A stretch of DNA of 64,000 nt from Demequina sp. NBRC 110052 (GTDB lineage Bacteria > Actinomycetota > Actinomycetes > Actinomycetales > Demequinaceae): positions 806,001 to 870,000 of the forward strand of contig NZ_BBRI01000002.1 in NCBI RefSeq assembly GCF_002090075.1, written 5' to 3'. Each line of letters begins with the position of its first letter. Position 1 is the stretch's first letter. A program made the position numbers and the translations under genes. Positions 1 through 12,292 of the stretch are shown here, piece by piece. The notes beneath the pieces are model-generated. The model did no database searches. It saw only the letters and a program-made list of their open reading frames with translations, and had not been told where the DNA came from.

Positions 1-253
1 CCGACGTGAAGGTGATGCTGTTGGTCACGGAGGTGCCGCCGTTGTTGTACGCAGCGAGGGTGTAGCCCTCAAGGCTGACCGTGTCCGTGGTGCCGTTGTA
101 GATCTCGATCGCCTTGTTGTTCGACGAACCCTCGATGTACTCCGAGATGAGTAGTCCTGTGATCTCCCCGTCGGCCGCGGTGGCGGGGGCTGCGACGGCG
201 ATCGCGCTCCCCATGCTCAGCAGGCCGATGGAGAGGAGTGCGCGCAGACGCAT
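1..253 (-). CDS. Secreted lamin-tail-domain protein, N-terminal part
   Basis: Only the first 84 codons are in the window; the gene runs off the left edge. The product starts MRLRALLSIGLL and has a typical Sec signal peptide (basic start, hydrophobic core, cleavage probably after a PATA motif near residue 27). The next stretch, LLISEYIEGSSNNKAIEIYN, is the opening strand pattern of lamin-tail domains (LTD), which in secreted bacterial proteins often precede an extracellular nuclease or phosphatase domain. The catalytic part, if any, is outside the window, so the final function is unknown. An exported protein is well supported; a nuclease is only a guess from the family. Confidence 0.8.
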   Translation of the reverse strand, partial: MRLRALLSIGLLSMGSAIAVAAPATAADGEITGLLISEYIEGSSNNKAIEIYNGTTDTVSLEGYTLAAYNNGGTSVTNSITFTS

Positions 254-386
254 GGTTCCCCCATTGGGTTTGTTCTTCCGGGACCAGTCCAACCTAGGCA
301 CGCGAGGTGACGACCGAAATGTTCATCTCGTTAACAGTGTGTGAATTCTCCCTGGCAGTGGACGCCGGCGCCGCCCGACGCAGGGG

Positions 387-415
387 TTGCGATTCGAATG
401 GAAGAGACGCATACT
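387..415 (+). promoter_or_regulatory. Promoter of the arsR-like gene
   Basis: TTGCGA (387-392), a 17-bp spacer and CATACT (410-415) form a good vegetative promoter. The -10 box ends 6 nt before the ATG at 422, so transcription should begin on the start codon and the mRNA would be leaderless. Confidence 0.55.
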
Positions 416-421
416 TCACGC

Positions 422-751
422 ATGGTTGAATCAACTTCTATTGAACTGACAGCGCGAGCAGACGCGGATCCCCTCGCTGCCGAGAGCGCCGCGGTGCTCG
501 CCGCAGTGGCGGATCCGCTGCGCTTCAGCATCCTGCGGTTCCTGGGCGCCGAGGGCGAGCAGTGCGTGTGCGACATTCAGGCTGTCTTCCCCGTCGCCGG
601 GAATCGCATGAGCTACCACCTCAAGACGCTGCGCGAGGCCGGGCTCGTCGCCTCGGACAAGCGCGGGCGCTGGGTGCACTACCGCGTGGCAGACGGCGCC
701 GCGCAACGGCTCCAGGCCTCGCTTCCGCTCACGCAGGGTTCGCTCGCATGA
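422..751 (+). CDS. ArsR/SmtB-family metal(loid)-sensing repressor
   Basis: A 109-residue winged-helix regulator. The recognition-helix region (NRMSYHLKTLREAGLV) and the wing (GRWVHYRV) follow the ArsR pattern. The motif EQCVCDI carries Cys48 and Cys50, the ELCVCDL-type site that binds As(III) or a soft metal in ArsR proteins. The start at 422 is chosen because a promoter places transcription initiation there; upstream in-frame starts at 341 and 398 would precede the promoter. The stop overlaps the permease start (ATGA), so the two genes form one translationally coupled operon, and the repressor presumably controls efflux by the permease. Confidence 0.88.
   Translation: MVESTSIELTARADADPLAAESAAVLAAVADPLRFSILRFLGAEGEQCVCDIQAVFPVAGNRMSYHLKTLREAGLVASDKRGRWVHYRVADGAAQRLQASLPLTQGSLA
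425..436. promoter_or_regulatory. Candidate ArsR-type operator just inside the gene
   Basis: GTTGAATCAAC is an inverted repeat with 5-bp arms around one central base, followed by TCAACTTCTATTGA, a second TCAA/TTGA pair. TCAA-N-TTGA half sites are typical of ArsR/SmtB operators. The site overlaps the predicted transcription start and first codons, so a bound repressor would block initiation. Assignment to this regulator is inferred. Confidence 0.4.
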
Positions 752-1848
752 CGACTGAGGCCGCCTGCTGCACCGGTCCGGCCGCGATCCCCGCCACCCC
801 TGCCGAGACGACGTGCTGCCCCGCGACGCCTGCGGCATCCGCGCTCGCCGTCTCATCGACGCGCCTAAGGCTGGGCATCGTGCTGGGCGGCGCGGGCGCC
901 GCCGCGCTGATCACCGTCGCTGACCCGATCTGGGCGCGGACGCTCACCGGCGTCGGCCTCGGTCTCGACTCCGCACTCGGCACCGCGGTCCACTTCGCGC
1001 TCTACGAGACGGGAAAGATCCTCGCGCTCATCGCCGTGCTGGTGTTCGCGATCGGCGTGCTCGGCACGTGGCTCACGCCCGCACGGCTCCAGCGCCTGCT
1101 CGCGGGACGGGGCCAGGTCGCCGGCCACGCGATCGCGGCGGGCTTCGGCGCGGTCACGCCCTTCTGCTCGTGCTCCTCGGTGCCGTTGTACGTGGGCATG
1201 ACGCGCGCGGGCGTGCCGACGGGCGTCGGGCTCACGTTCCTCGTGGCGAGCCCACTCGTCAACGAGGTCGCGCTGGCCCTGCTCGCCTCCATGGCGGGCT
1301 GGGCCGTCGCGGCGGCCTACCTCGCGCTCGGACTCACGATCGCCGTCGCCACCGGCGCGACGGTCGGGGCGCTCGCCCGACGCCGTGAGGCCTCCGCGCC
1401 GAGCCTCCTGCCACTCGCCATGCCCGCGCCACGCCCGACGCTGGACGACCGCCTGCGCGCAGGCCTCGCCGAGGCGAAGGGCACACTGCGCAAGCTCTGG
1501 CCGTTCGTCGTCGGCGCGATCACGGTCGGCGCGGTGATCCACGGCTGGATCCCCACCGACGTCATCGCCCGCCTGGGCGACCAGTGGTGGGGCGTGCCCG
1601 CGGCGGTGCTGCTGGGGATCCCGCTGTACTCGGCGACCGCGACCGCGGTGCCGCTGATCGCACCGCTGTATGCCGCGGGCATTCCGCTCGGCACGCTGAT
1701 CGCTCTCATGATGGCCGTGGTCGGCCTGTCCGCACCGGAACTGATCATGCTCCGCAAGGCGATGCCCGCGCGCGTGCTCGTCACCTTCGTCGGGGTGGTC
1801 GCCTCCGGCATCGTCGCGGCCGGCTACCTGCTCAACGCGTTGACCTGA
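748..1848 (+). CDS. ArsP/SO_0444-type permease (metal or organoarsenical efflux)
   Basis: A 366-residue polytopic membrane protein of the permease family PF03773. The signature TPFCSCSSVPLY followed by GVPTGVGLTFLVASPLVNE lies in the first half and is repeated in weaker form in the second half (internal two-fold layout). The N-terminus before the first membrane helix carries two Cys pairs (ACC and TTCC), which may collect thiophilic metal ions. Overlap with the arsR-like gene by ATGA indicates co-expression and a role in efflux of the ligand sensed by that repressor. Family members export trivalent organoarsenicals (ArsP) or Cu/Zn; the substrate here cannot be told from sequence. Confidence 0.82.
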   Translation: MTTEAACCTGPAAIPATPAETTCCPATPAASALAVSSTRLRLGIVLGGAGAAALITVADPIWARTLTGVGLGLDSALGTAVHFALYETGKILALIAVLVFAIGVLGTWLTPARLQRLLAGRGQVAGHAIAAGFGAVTPFCSCSSVPLYVGMTRAGVPTGVGLTFLVASPLVNEVALALLASMAGWAVAAAYLALGLTIAVATGATVGALARRREASAPSLLPLAMPAPRPTLDDRLRAGLAEAKGTLRKLWPFVVGAITVGAVIHGWIPTDVIARLGDQWWGVPAAVLLGIPLYSATATAVPLIAPLYAAGIPLGTLIALMMAVVGLSAPELIMLRKAMPARVLVTFVGVVASGIVAAGYLLNALT

Positions 1849-1869
1849 CGCAGTCCCCGGCACCGAGAG

Positions 1870-2835
1870 TCATTGCAGGAGCGCGAGCATCGGCGAGTCG
1901 CTCGGCACCACGATCGGCAACGCACTCCCGCCGGCACGGAACCGCACGCGCACAGCGTCCGGGTAGCGACCGTCGGGCTCGACCTCGATGCCGTCCACCG
2001 CAGCGAGCGGAAGCGTCAGGCGAGACGACGACAGCGTCGGCACGGACCCGCGCGTCAGCCACGCGTGACGGCCGAGCACCTCGAGCACCCGCTCGTCCCC
2101 CGCCAGGATCCCTCCCTGGAGCGTCACCGGCGCCACGACGTGCTGCGCACGCTCGACCATGCCGGACAGCCCGGACCCGCCCGGCCACACGCGGCGGCTG
2201 CGGTGGCACGCCCAGGGCGTCACTCCCCTGTGCTCGGCGCGCAGGTCATGCAGATCACCCACGAGGCCCAGGTCGCCCTTGCGCTCGAGCGGCGTGAGAT
2301 CGGCCTCGACCCCCGCCGTCTTCGCGAGGATCCCCCGACCCCACGTGCTCGGCTCGCGCCGCTCGAAGACGTCGCGGACCGCATCGATGAGCTGGCCGAC
2401 GCCTCCGCGCGGCGAGCCCGAGTGGCGCATCCTGATGGTCCGCCCATCTGCGGCGTACAGCGTGACGCGTCCATGCAAGAGGTTGACTGCGTCGTGCAGC
2501 GCGACCAGTTCGGCCAGACCGATCCGCTCGGTCTCGTATCCGCGCTCGCGATCCTCGACACGCGAGTCGGGACTGCCGTGCCGCGTGAGGACCTCGATCC
2601 CGTCGTCGTCGATCACGACGAGGTGGTCGTACAGATCCATGTCCGGCTTGGCGTCGCGGTGCGCGATGTCGCGTGGCACCTTGAGGACGAGCGATGCTCC
2701 GTCGAGATCGAGGTCAGCGCCGCGGAACAGCGGCGGCACGTCCTCGGGCCGCGTGACACGGTCGATCCACGGGCCGAATCGCGCCCACTCCTCCGTGGGC
2801 TCGAAGGGCTTGGTGTACTCCGCCTGCCTGGCCAT
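1870..2835 (-). CDS. Unrecognised conserved-looking protein
   Basis: A 321-residue soluble protein without a signal peptide or membrane helix. I do not recognise the family. The N-terminal part (FEPTEEWARFGPWIDRV, then PPLFRGADLDLDG) is acidic and probably globular; the C-terminal third contains a beta-rich segment (RLTLPLAAVDGIEVEPDGRYPDAVRVRF) that resembles a PH-like or small regulatory fold. The ATG at 2835 is chosen because a GGGGGAGG purine tract lies just upstream; an in-frame extension to 2955 has no such site. The gene is convergent with the permease and follows etfBA by 175 bp. Product function unknown. Confidence 0.65.
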   Translation of the reverse strand: MARQAEYTKPFEPTEEWARFGPWIDRVTRPEDVPPLFRGADLDLDGASLVLKVPRDIAHRDAKPDMDLYDHLVVIDDDGIEVLTRHGSPDSRVEDRERGYETERIGLAELVALHDAVNLLHGRVTLYAADGRTIRMRHSGSPRGGVGQLIDAVRDVFERREPSTWGRGILAKTAGVEADLTPLERKGDLGLVGDLHDLRAEHRGVTPWACHRSRRVWPGGSGLSGMVERAQHVVAPVTLQGGILAGDERVLEVLGRHAWLTRGSVPTLSSSRLTLPLAAVDGIEVEPDGRYPDAVRVRFRAGGSALPIVVPSDSPMLALLQ

Positions 2836-3010
2836 GGCTACCTCGCCTCCCCCGGGTCTCGGCGCCATCGCCGCCCCGGTGCTCGCGGGGCCCGCTCGGT
2901 CCCCCGATGCAGGGCCCTCACCTTCGAGCGTACGCCGCGCGACGCGAGGTCTCACCTGGAGGAACGATGGTCGCGCTCACATCCTTCGGGCGAAGCGACC
3001 TGCCCCGCGA

Positions 3011-3964
3011 TCAGGCCCCGCGCGCCTCCTTGAGCGCCGCGATGGCCTGCGGGAGCACATCGTTCAGGTCGCCCACCACGCCCAGGTCCGCGATCTCGAA
3101 GATCGGGGCGTCGGGGTCGATGTTGACGGCGACGATCGTGCCGGAGGCCTGCATGCCACCGCGGTGGTGCACCGCGCCGGAGATGCCGCACGCGACATAG
3201 AGCGCTGGCGTGACGGTCGTGCCCGTCTGGCCCACCATGTGCTCGTGCGAGATCCAGCCCTCGTCAGTGGCATCGCGCGAGGCGCCGACCGCCCCGCCCA
3301 GCACGTCCGCGAGCTCGCGCACCAGCGCGTAATCGCCGTTCGTGCCGCGACCTCCCGACACCACCACGGGAGCCTCCGCCAGCGGCACGCCTTCGGCCTG
3401 CGGCACGGGCTCCACGGACACGAGGGTCTCAGGCGTCTCGGGCGCTTCGAAGATCACCGTCTTGGGCGTGGCCGCCGCCGGCTCGTCGAGAGCCGCGGCC
3501 TGCGTGGTGTTGGGGCGCAGCCCCACGATCGCGCGCTCCGCGTTGATGCGCGTGCGCACGTTCCACGTCGCGGCGAACACTGTCTGCGTGGTCTCGACGC
3601 GGCCGTCCACGATCTCGGCGCCGGCGGCGTCGACGACGACGCCCGCACCGGTCTCGAGCGCGAGCAGCGTCGCGACCTCCTTGTTGAGGAAGGTCGACGT
3701 CACGAGGACCACGTCCGCGTCCGACGCGGCGGCGCCCAGCGCGGCGGCCCGCACCTTCGGGAGACGTCCGGCATCGCCTGCGTCGAGGTGGCGCACCTCG
3801 GTCGCGCCGTGGGCACCCAAGTGGGCGAGAGCCTCGGCGCCGGGTTCGGCGCCGATCCACACGGCGACCGGGGTCCCCAGCGAGCGTGCGAGCGTGAGCG
3901 TCTCCAGCGTCGGGCGGGCGACCGCGCCGTCCCGCTGCTCGACGAGAACTGCGACCGTGGTCAT
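3011..3964 (-). CDS. etfA: Electron transfer flavoprotein alpha subunit
   Basis: A 317-residue protein. The N-terminal domain (TVAVLVEQRDG) has the ETF alpha/beta fold. The C-terminal FAD-binding domain is clear: VVSGGRGTNGDYALVRELADVLGG, GASRDATDEGW, VGQTGTTVTPALYVACGISG and HRGGMQASGTIVAVNIDPDAPIFEIADLGVVGD are the family signatures. ETF takes electrons from acyl-CoA and related dehydrogenases and passes them to the quinone pool through ETF-quinone oxidoreductase. The start overlaps the stop of etfB by ATGA, giving an etfB-etfA operon and 1:1 expression of the heterodimer. Confidence 0.97.
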   Translation of the reverse strand: MTTVAVLVEQRDGAVARPTLETLTLARSLGTPVAVWIGAEPGAEALAHLGAHGATEVRHLDAGDAGRLPKVRAAALGAAASDADVVLVTSTFLNKEVATLLALETGAGVVVDAAGAEIVDGRVETTQTVFAATWNVRTRINAERAIVGLRPNTTQAAALDEPAAATPKTVIFEAPETPETLVSVEPVPQAEGVPLAEAPVVVSGGRGTNGDYALVRELADVLGGAVGASRDATDEGWISHEHMVGQTGTTVTPALYVACGISGAVHHRGGMQASGTIVAVNIDPDAPIFEIADLGVVGDLNDVLPQAIAALKEARGA

Positions 3965-4749
3965 GCGAGCCCCCTCTCGATGAGGAAGTCGGCAAGCACC
4001 TTGCCGCCCTCCCCGGTGTCCGTGACGACGCGGCGATCCTCGCGCGGTGGTCGCGGCGCGGCCTCGACCACCGTGGTGCGCGCGGCGATCGCGCCGACGG
4101 ATGCACCGTCGACGCCGATGTCGGCGAGCGACCACTGCGCCACGGGGGCCTTGCGCGCCGCCATGATCAGCTTGAAGTTGGGGTAGCGAGGCTTGTTCGC
4201 CTCGTCCGTGACCGAGACGAGCGCAGGCAGTGCTGCGGAGACGGTCTCGTGCGCGTCGGGCATGTGGCGCACGATGGTCGCGGTGCCGTCCGCCACCGTC
4301 AGCTCAGAGGCGAGCGTCAGCTGCGCCCAGCCCAGGTCAGCCGCGAGCGCGGTGGGGAGCATCGAGGTGAGGCCGTCGAGCGCCGCCATGCCCGTGATCA
4401 CCAGGTCCAGAGGAGTCTCGTCGTGGACCTTACGGATCGCGGCGGCGAGCACCTTCGCGGTGCCGAACACGTCGGCGCCGGCGACCTCCTCGTCGGTGAC
4501 GTGGATGGCGTGGTGTGCGCCCAACTGGAGGGCCTTGCGGACCGCGGCCACCGCGTCGGGCCCGCCGACGGTGAGTGCGTAGACCTCGCCCTCCCCCGCC
4601 GCCTCGACCAGCTGCAGGGCAGCCTCGACGGCGTTCTCGTCGAGCTCGTTCATCGAGCCGTCGTCAGCCGTGCGGGTGACGCTGCCGTCGGTGAAGGAAC
4701 GCTGGGACTGAAGATCAGGCGTGAACTTGACCGTGACCAGGATGCGCAT
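3961..4749 (-). CDS. etfB: Electron transfer flavoprotein beta subunit
   Basis: A 262-residue protein starting MRILVTVKFTPD. The segment NELDENAVEAALQLVEA, the GGPDAVAAVRKALQLGA nucleotide-site pattern and the late VSVTDEANKPRYPNFKLIMAA signature identify ETF beta. It pairs with EtfA to bind FAD and AMP. The start at 4749 is the family-typical one; a TACGCT hexamer 7 nt upstream may be its -10 box. The gene is divergent from glgX. Confidence 0.97.
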   Translation of the reverse strand: MRILVTVKFTPDLQSQRSFTDGSVTRTADDGSMNELDENAVEAALQLVEAAGEGEVYALTVGGPDAVAAVRKALQLGAHHAIHVTDEEVAGADVFGTAKVLAAAIRKVHDETPLDLVITGMAALDGLTSMLPTALAADLGWAQLTLASELTVADGTATIVRHMPDAHETVSAALPALVSVTDEANKPRYPNFKLIMAARKAPVAQWSLADIGVDGASVGAIAARTTVVEAAPRPPREDRRVVTDTGEGGKVLADFLIERGLA

Positions 4750-4864
4750 GGTTTCCAGCGTAGTCGCGCGCGGGGCACCTCGCCGCATGCCCGTGGGGGC
4801 GTCCGAGGCGCCGCGCCGTCGGGCACGCGCGACACGGGCCAGGGGCGATCACTGCGAACGCGAC

Positions 4865-4870
4865 GATAAT
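4865..4870 (+). promoter_or_regulatory. -10 box of glgX
   Basis: GATAAT lies exactly 6 nt before the glgX ATG, predicting a leaderless transcript. No good -35 hexamer is visible. Confidence 0.45.
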
Positions 4871-4876
4871 GGGCGC

Positions 4877-7033
<2,157 letters not shown>

Positions 7034-7073
7034 GCGCGCCGCGCGAGCGTTACCCTCGCAACGCGATCAGCGG

Positions 7074-7079
7074 TAGGTT
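7074..7079 (+). promoter_or_regulatory. -10 box of glgE
   Basis: TAGGTT is placed exactly 6 nt before the glgE ATG, so glgE probably also has its own leaderless transcript although glgX lies only 52 bp upstream. Confidence 0.4.
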
Positions 7080-7085
7080 CGGAAC

Positions 7086-9086
7086 ATGCCAGCAACAGGC
7101 GACCCGTCCATCGGACGCATCCCCGTGGTGGATGTCAGTCCGTCGCTCGAGGAGGGGCGCTGGAGCGCCCGCGCGGTGGTCGGCGAGGCCGTCCCCATCA
7201 CCGCGACCGTGTTCATCGAGGGCCACGACTCGGTCGGCGCCACCGCGGTCATCACGCCCGAGTCGGGCAGGTCCCAGCGCCTCCCCATGCGCGAGGTCAA
7301 CCACGGACTGGCGATCTTTGAGGCGACGTGGCTGCCCAAGGCCGAGGGGCGCTACACGTTCCGCGTCGAGGGCTGGGCCGACCCGTTCGGCACGTGGGCC
7401 GACGCCGCCGGCAAGAAGATCCCGGCAGGCGTGGACGTCTCGCTCATGCTCGAGGAGGGCGCCGCACTGCTGACGCGTGCGATGGCGGACAAGGCGCTCA
7501 CTACGCGCCAGCGCGACATCCTCGCCCGGGCCGCCACGGCGCTCGCGCCCGGCGACCTCACCCCCTCCGAGGCGTACGCGGCCGCCACGTCCGACGCGGT
7601 GCTCGCCGTGCTCGACGCGCACCCGATCCGGGACGGCGTCTCGCCGTCCCGCGAGTACCCCATCGTCGTGCAGCGCGAACGCGCCCTGTACAGCGCGTGG
7701 TACGAGATCTTCCCCCGGTCCGAGGGGGCGCGGCAGGACAAGCGCACAGGCGAGTGGACGTCGGGCACGTTCCTCACCGCGTCCAAGCGGCTGCCCGCGA
7801 TCGCCGAGATGGGCTTCGACGTCGTCTACCTCACGCCGATCCACCCCATCGGCATGACGCATCGCAAGGGGCGCAACAACTCGCTCCAGGCGGAGCCGGG
7901 AGATCCCGGAAGCCCCTACGCGATCGGCAGCGAGGCCGGCGGGCACGATGCCATCCATCCCGACCTGGGCACGATGCGCCAGTTCAAGAACTTCGTGAAG
8001 AAGGCCAACGACCTGGGCCTGGAGGTCGCGCTCGACGTGGCGCTCCAGTGCTCGCCCGACCACCCGTGGGTCAAGGAGCACCCCGAGTGGTTCAAGGTGC
8101 GCGCCGACGGCTCGATCGCGTACGCCGAGAACCCGCCCAAGAAGTACGAGGACATCCACCCCCTGTACTTCGACAACGATCCCGACGGGCTGCGAGAGGC
8201 GATCCGCGAGGTGCTGCAGGTGTGGATCGACGCGGGCGTGACGCTCTTCCGCGTCGACAACCCGCACACCAAGCCCCTGCCGTTCTGGGAGCGGCTGCTC
8301 GGCGACATCGCGCAGGACCACCCCGAGGTGATCTTCCTCTCCGAGGCCTTCACGCGCCCGCCGATGATGCACACGCTCGCGAAGGTCGGCTTCCACCAGA
8401 GCTACACGTACTTCACGTGGAGGCAGACCGCCGAGGAGCTGGGCGAGTACCTCGAGGAGGTCTCCGGCAACGGCTCGTTCTACATGCGGCCCAACTTCTG
8501 GCCCACCACGCACGACATCCTCACCCCCGACATGCAGGCGGGCGGCGCGCCCCTGTACAAGGCACGCGCGGTGCTCGCGGCCACGGGGTCGCCCAGCTAC
8601 GGCATCTACACGGGCTACGAGTTCGTCGAGAACGTGCCCCGGCCGGGAGTCGAGGAGCAGATCGACAACGAGAAGTACGAGTACAAGCCGCGCGACTGGC
8701 ACCACGCGGATGTGCACGGAATCGCCTCGCTGCTGACGACCCTGAACCGCACGCGCGCGGCCCACCCGGCGCTGCAGCGACTGCGCGGACTCACCGTGCA
8801 CCCCACGAGCAACGAGCGCATCCTGTGCTTCACGCGCCACCTCGACGCGCACGAGTCACCCACCGGCAAGCCAGATACCGTCATCGTGATCGCGTCGCTC
8901 AACGCCCATGCCATCGAGTCCGGCGTCGTGACGCTGGACCTGGAGAAGCTCGGGCTCGACCCCGATGCCCGCATTCTCGTCGACGACGCCATCACCGGCG
9001 CCACCTACACGTGGGGCCGCGACTTCTACGTCCGACTCGACCCGGCCACGTCGCTCACGCACGTGGCCGCGGTGAGGCACGCATGA
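7086..9086 (+). CDS. glgE: Maltose-1-phosphate maltosyltransferase GlgE
   Basis: A 666-residue GH13_3 enzyme that extends alpha-1,4-glucans with maltosyl units from alpha-maltose-1-phosphate. An N-terminal beta-sandwich domain (SLEEGRWSARAVVGEAVPI) precedes the barrel. Key residues are present: nucleophile Asp391 in FRVDNPHTKP and acid/base Glu420 in IFLSEAFTRP, positions close to those of the characterised Streptomyces enzyme; NFWPTTHDI and the helical insert after the barrel also fit. Maltose-1-phosphate usually comes from TreS-Pep2 or from GlgC-GlgM, none of which is in this window. The last codons overlap a 22-codon reading frame that leads into glgB. Confidence 0.96.
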   Translation: MPATGDPSIGRIPVVDVSPSLEEGRWSARAVVGEAVPITATVFIEGHDSVGATAVITPESGRSQRLPMREVNHGLAIFEATWLPKAEGRYTFRVEGWADPFGTWADAAGKKIPAGVDVSLMLEEGAALLTRAMADKALTTRQRDILARAATALAPGDLTPSEAYAAATSDAVLAVLDAHPIRDGVSPSREYPIVVQRERALYSAWYEIFPRSEGARQDKRTGEWTSGTFLTASKRLPAIAEMGFDVVYLTPIHPIGMTHRKGRNNSLQAEPGDPGSPYAIGSEAGGHDAIHPDLGTMRQFKNFVKKANDLGLEVALDVALQCSPDHPWVKEHPEWFKVRADGSIAYAENPPKKYEDIHPLYFDNDPDGLREAIREVLQVWIDAGVTLFRVDNPHTKPLPFWERLLGDIAQDHPEVIFLSEAFTRPPMMHTLAKVGFHQSYTYFTWRQTAEELGEYLEEVSGNGSFYMRPNFWPTTHDILTPDMQAGGAPLYKARAVLAATGSPSYGIYTGYEFVENVPRPGVEEQIDNEKYEYKPRDWHHADVHGIASLLTTLNRTRAAHPALQRLRGLTVHPTSNERILCFTRHLDAHESPTGKPDTVIVIASLNAHAIESGVVTLDLEKLGLDPDARILVDDAITGATYTWGRDFYVRLDPATSLTHVAAVRHA

Positions 9087-9143
9087 CCATCGTCCACACG
9101 TCGACCGCGGGGCGCCCACGCCCCGCGCCGAGGGGAGCGCACC

Positions 9144-9151
<8 letters not shown>
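9083..9151 (+). other. 22-codon reading frame bridging glgE and glgB
   Basis: An ATG overlapping the glgE stop (ATGA) opens a 22-codon frame ([12 protein letters not shown]...) that ends at TAA over the first codons of glgB (start 9144). It may couple glgB translation to glgE rather than make a useful peptide. No independent evidence for a product exists. Confidence 0.3.
9107..9126 (+). promoter_or_regulatory. Strong hairpin between glgE and glgB
   Basis: GCGGGGCG - CCCA - CGCCCCGC is a perfect 8-bp GC stem with a 4-nt loop, 17 nt before the glgB start and just upstream of the GAGGGGAG ribosome site. There is no T-run, so it looks like an RNA processing, stability or attenuation element rather than a classic terminator. 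Confidence 0.45.
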
Positions 9152-11309
<2,158 letters not shown>

Positions 11310-11314
11310 CGGCA

Positions 11315-11334
11315 GCGCGCCCGACGCGGCGCGC
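11315..11334. terminator. Hairpin in the glgB / cnoX-like convergent gap
   Basis: GCGCGCC and GGCGCGC (7-bp stem, 6-nt loop) lie between the two converging genes. No T-run on either strand, so termination is only plausible. Confidence 0.35.
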
Positions 11335-11337
11335 GCG

Positions 11338-12267
11338 TCAGTACAGCAGCGCGGCGAGCGAGCGGCGCGCCTGGATTACTCGAGGATCCTCCGCGCCCAC
11401 CACGTCGAACAGCTCGACCAGGCGCGTGCGCACGGCCTCGCGGTCGTCACCGAACACCGTCGCTCCCACCTCGACCAGGCGCGCGAACGCGTCCTCGATC
11501 TGGCCGCCCAACACATCCAGGTCCGCGACCGCAAGCTGTGCCGCGACGTCACCGGGCGCGTCGGCCGCGGCCGTGCGGACCGCCTGCGGGTCGACCGCGG
11601 CAGTGCGCCCCATCAGGAGCACTTGGGCGCGCCCAGCGCGCGCGTCGGCGTCTTTCGGGTTCTCCTTGAGCGCCTGCTCGTACGCCGCGACCGCGGCATC
11701 CATGTCCCCGCGCTCGATCGCGTCGTAGGCCTCCTGGTGCAGCGGCGGCAGCGGCTCGGGCGCCGGCTCGGCCTCCCCTTGCGCGCCATCTGCGGGAGCC
11801 GCGCCGGCGACGTCCAACCCTGCCTGGCGTGCGACGTCCGACACCTGCGTGAACACGTCGCGCAGCTGCTCCTCAGAGGCACTGCCCTGGAACAGCGGCG
11901 CAGGCCTCGCGCCGATCAGGGCCATCGCCGCGGGCACCGCCTGAATCTGGAACGCCTGCGCGATTCCCTGCTCGGCATCCACGTCGCACCGCGCGGCCAC
12001 CAGGCCGAACTCCGGGGCGAGGCGTGCCACGAGGTCCGCAAGCGCGTCGCTCGCGGGCGCCTGCGCGGACGTGAAGACGATCACGATCGGCGTGCGCATC
12101 GACTGCTCCGCGAGCGACTGCAGGGACGCCTCCGTCACCTGGATCGACGCGGGAGCGCCGCTCGCAGCGCGCTCCTGCGCCGCCTTCTCGTTCTCACGGG
12201 CGCGCGCGAGCGCGCCCAGGTCGACGGCGCCGCGCAGCGCCGCATCGGGCAGATGGCCCTGTGTCAT
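11338..12267 (-). CDS. CnoX/YbbN-like thioredoxin-TPR protein
   Basis: A 309-residue cytoplasmic protein. Residues about 45-150 form a thioredoxin fold (TPIVIVFTSAQAPASDALADL ... IQAVPAAMALIGARPAPLFQG with the cis-Pro in AVPA), but the CXXC site is replaced by AQAPAS, so it cannot act as a redox thioredoxin. The C-terminal half carries TPR-like helices (AYDAIERGDMDAAVAAYEQAL, then ADARAGRAQVLL). This matches the CnoX/YbbN co-chaperone family, whose E. coli member protects proteins under stress. A GGAGGAG site precedes the ATG. It is the last gene of a three-gene minus-strand operon, 25 bp after the lipoprotein gene. Confidence 0.85.
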   Translation of the reverse strand: MTQGHLPDAALRGAVDLGALARARENEKAAQERAASGAPASIQVTEASLQSLAEQSMRTPIVIVFTSAQAPASDALADLVARLAPEFGLVAARCDVDAEQGIAQAFQIQAVPAAMALIGARPAPLFQGSASEEQLRDVFTQVSDVARQAGLDVAGAAPADGAQGEAEPAPEPLPPLHQEAYDAIERGDMDAAVAAYEQALKENPKDADARAGRAQVLLMGRTAAVDPQAVRTAAADAPGDVAAQLAVADLDVLGGQIEDAFARLVEVGATVFGDDREAVRTRLVELFDVVGAEDPRVIQARRSLAALLY

Positions 12268-12292
12268 CTCTCCTCCGTGGGGATCGTCAGCG

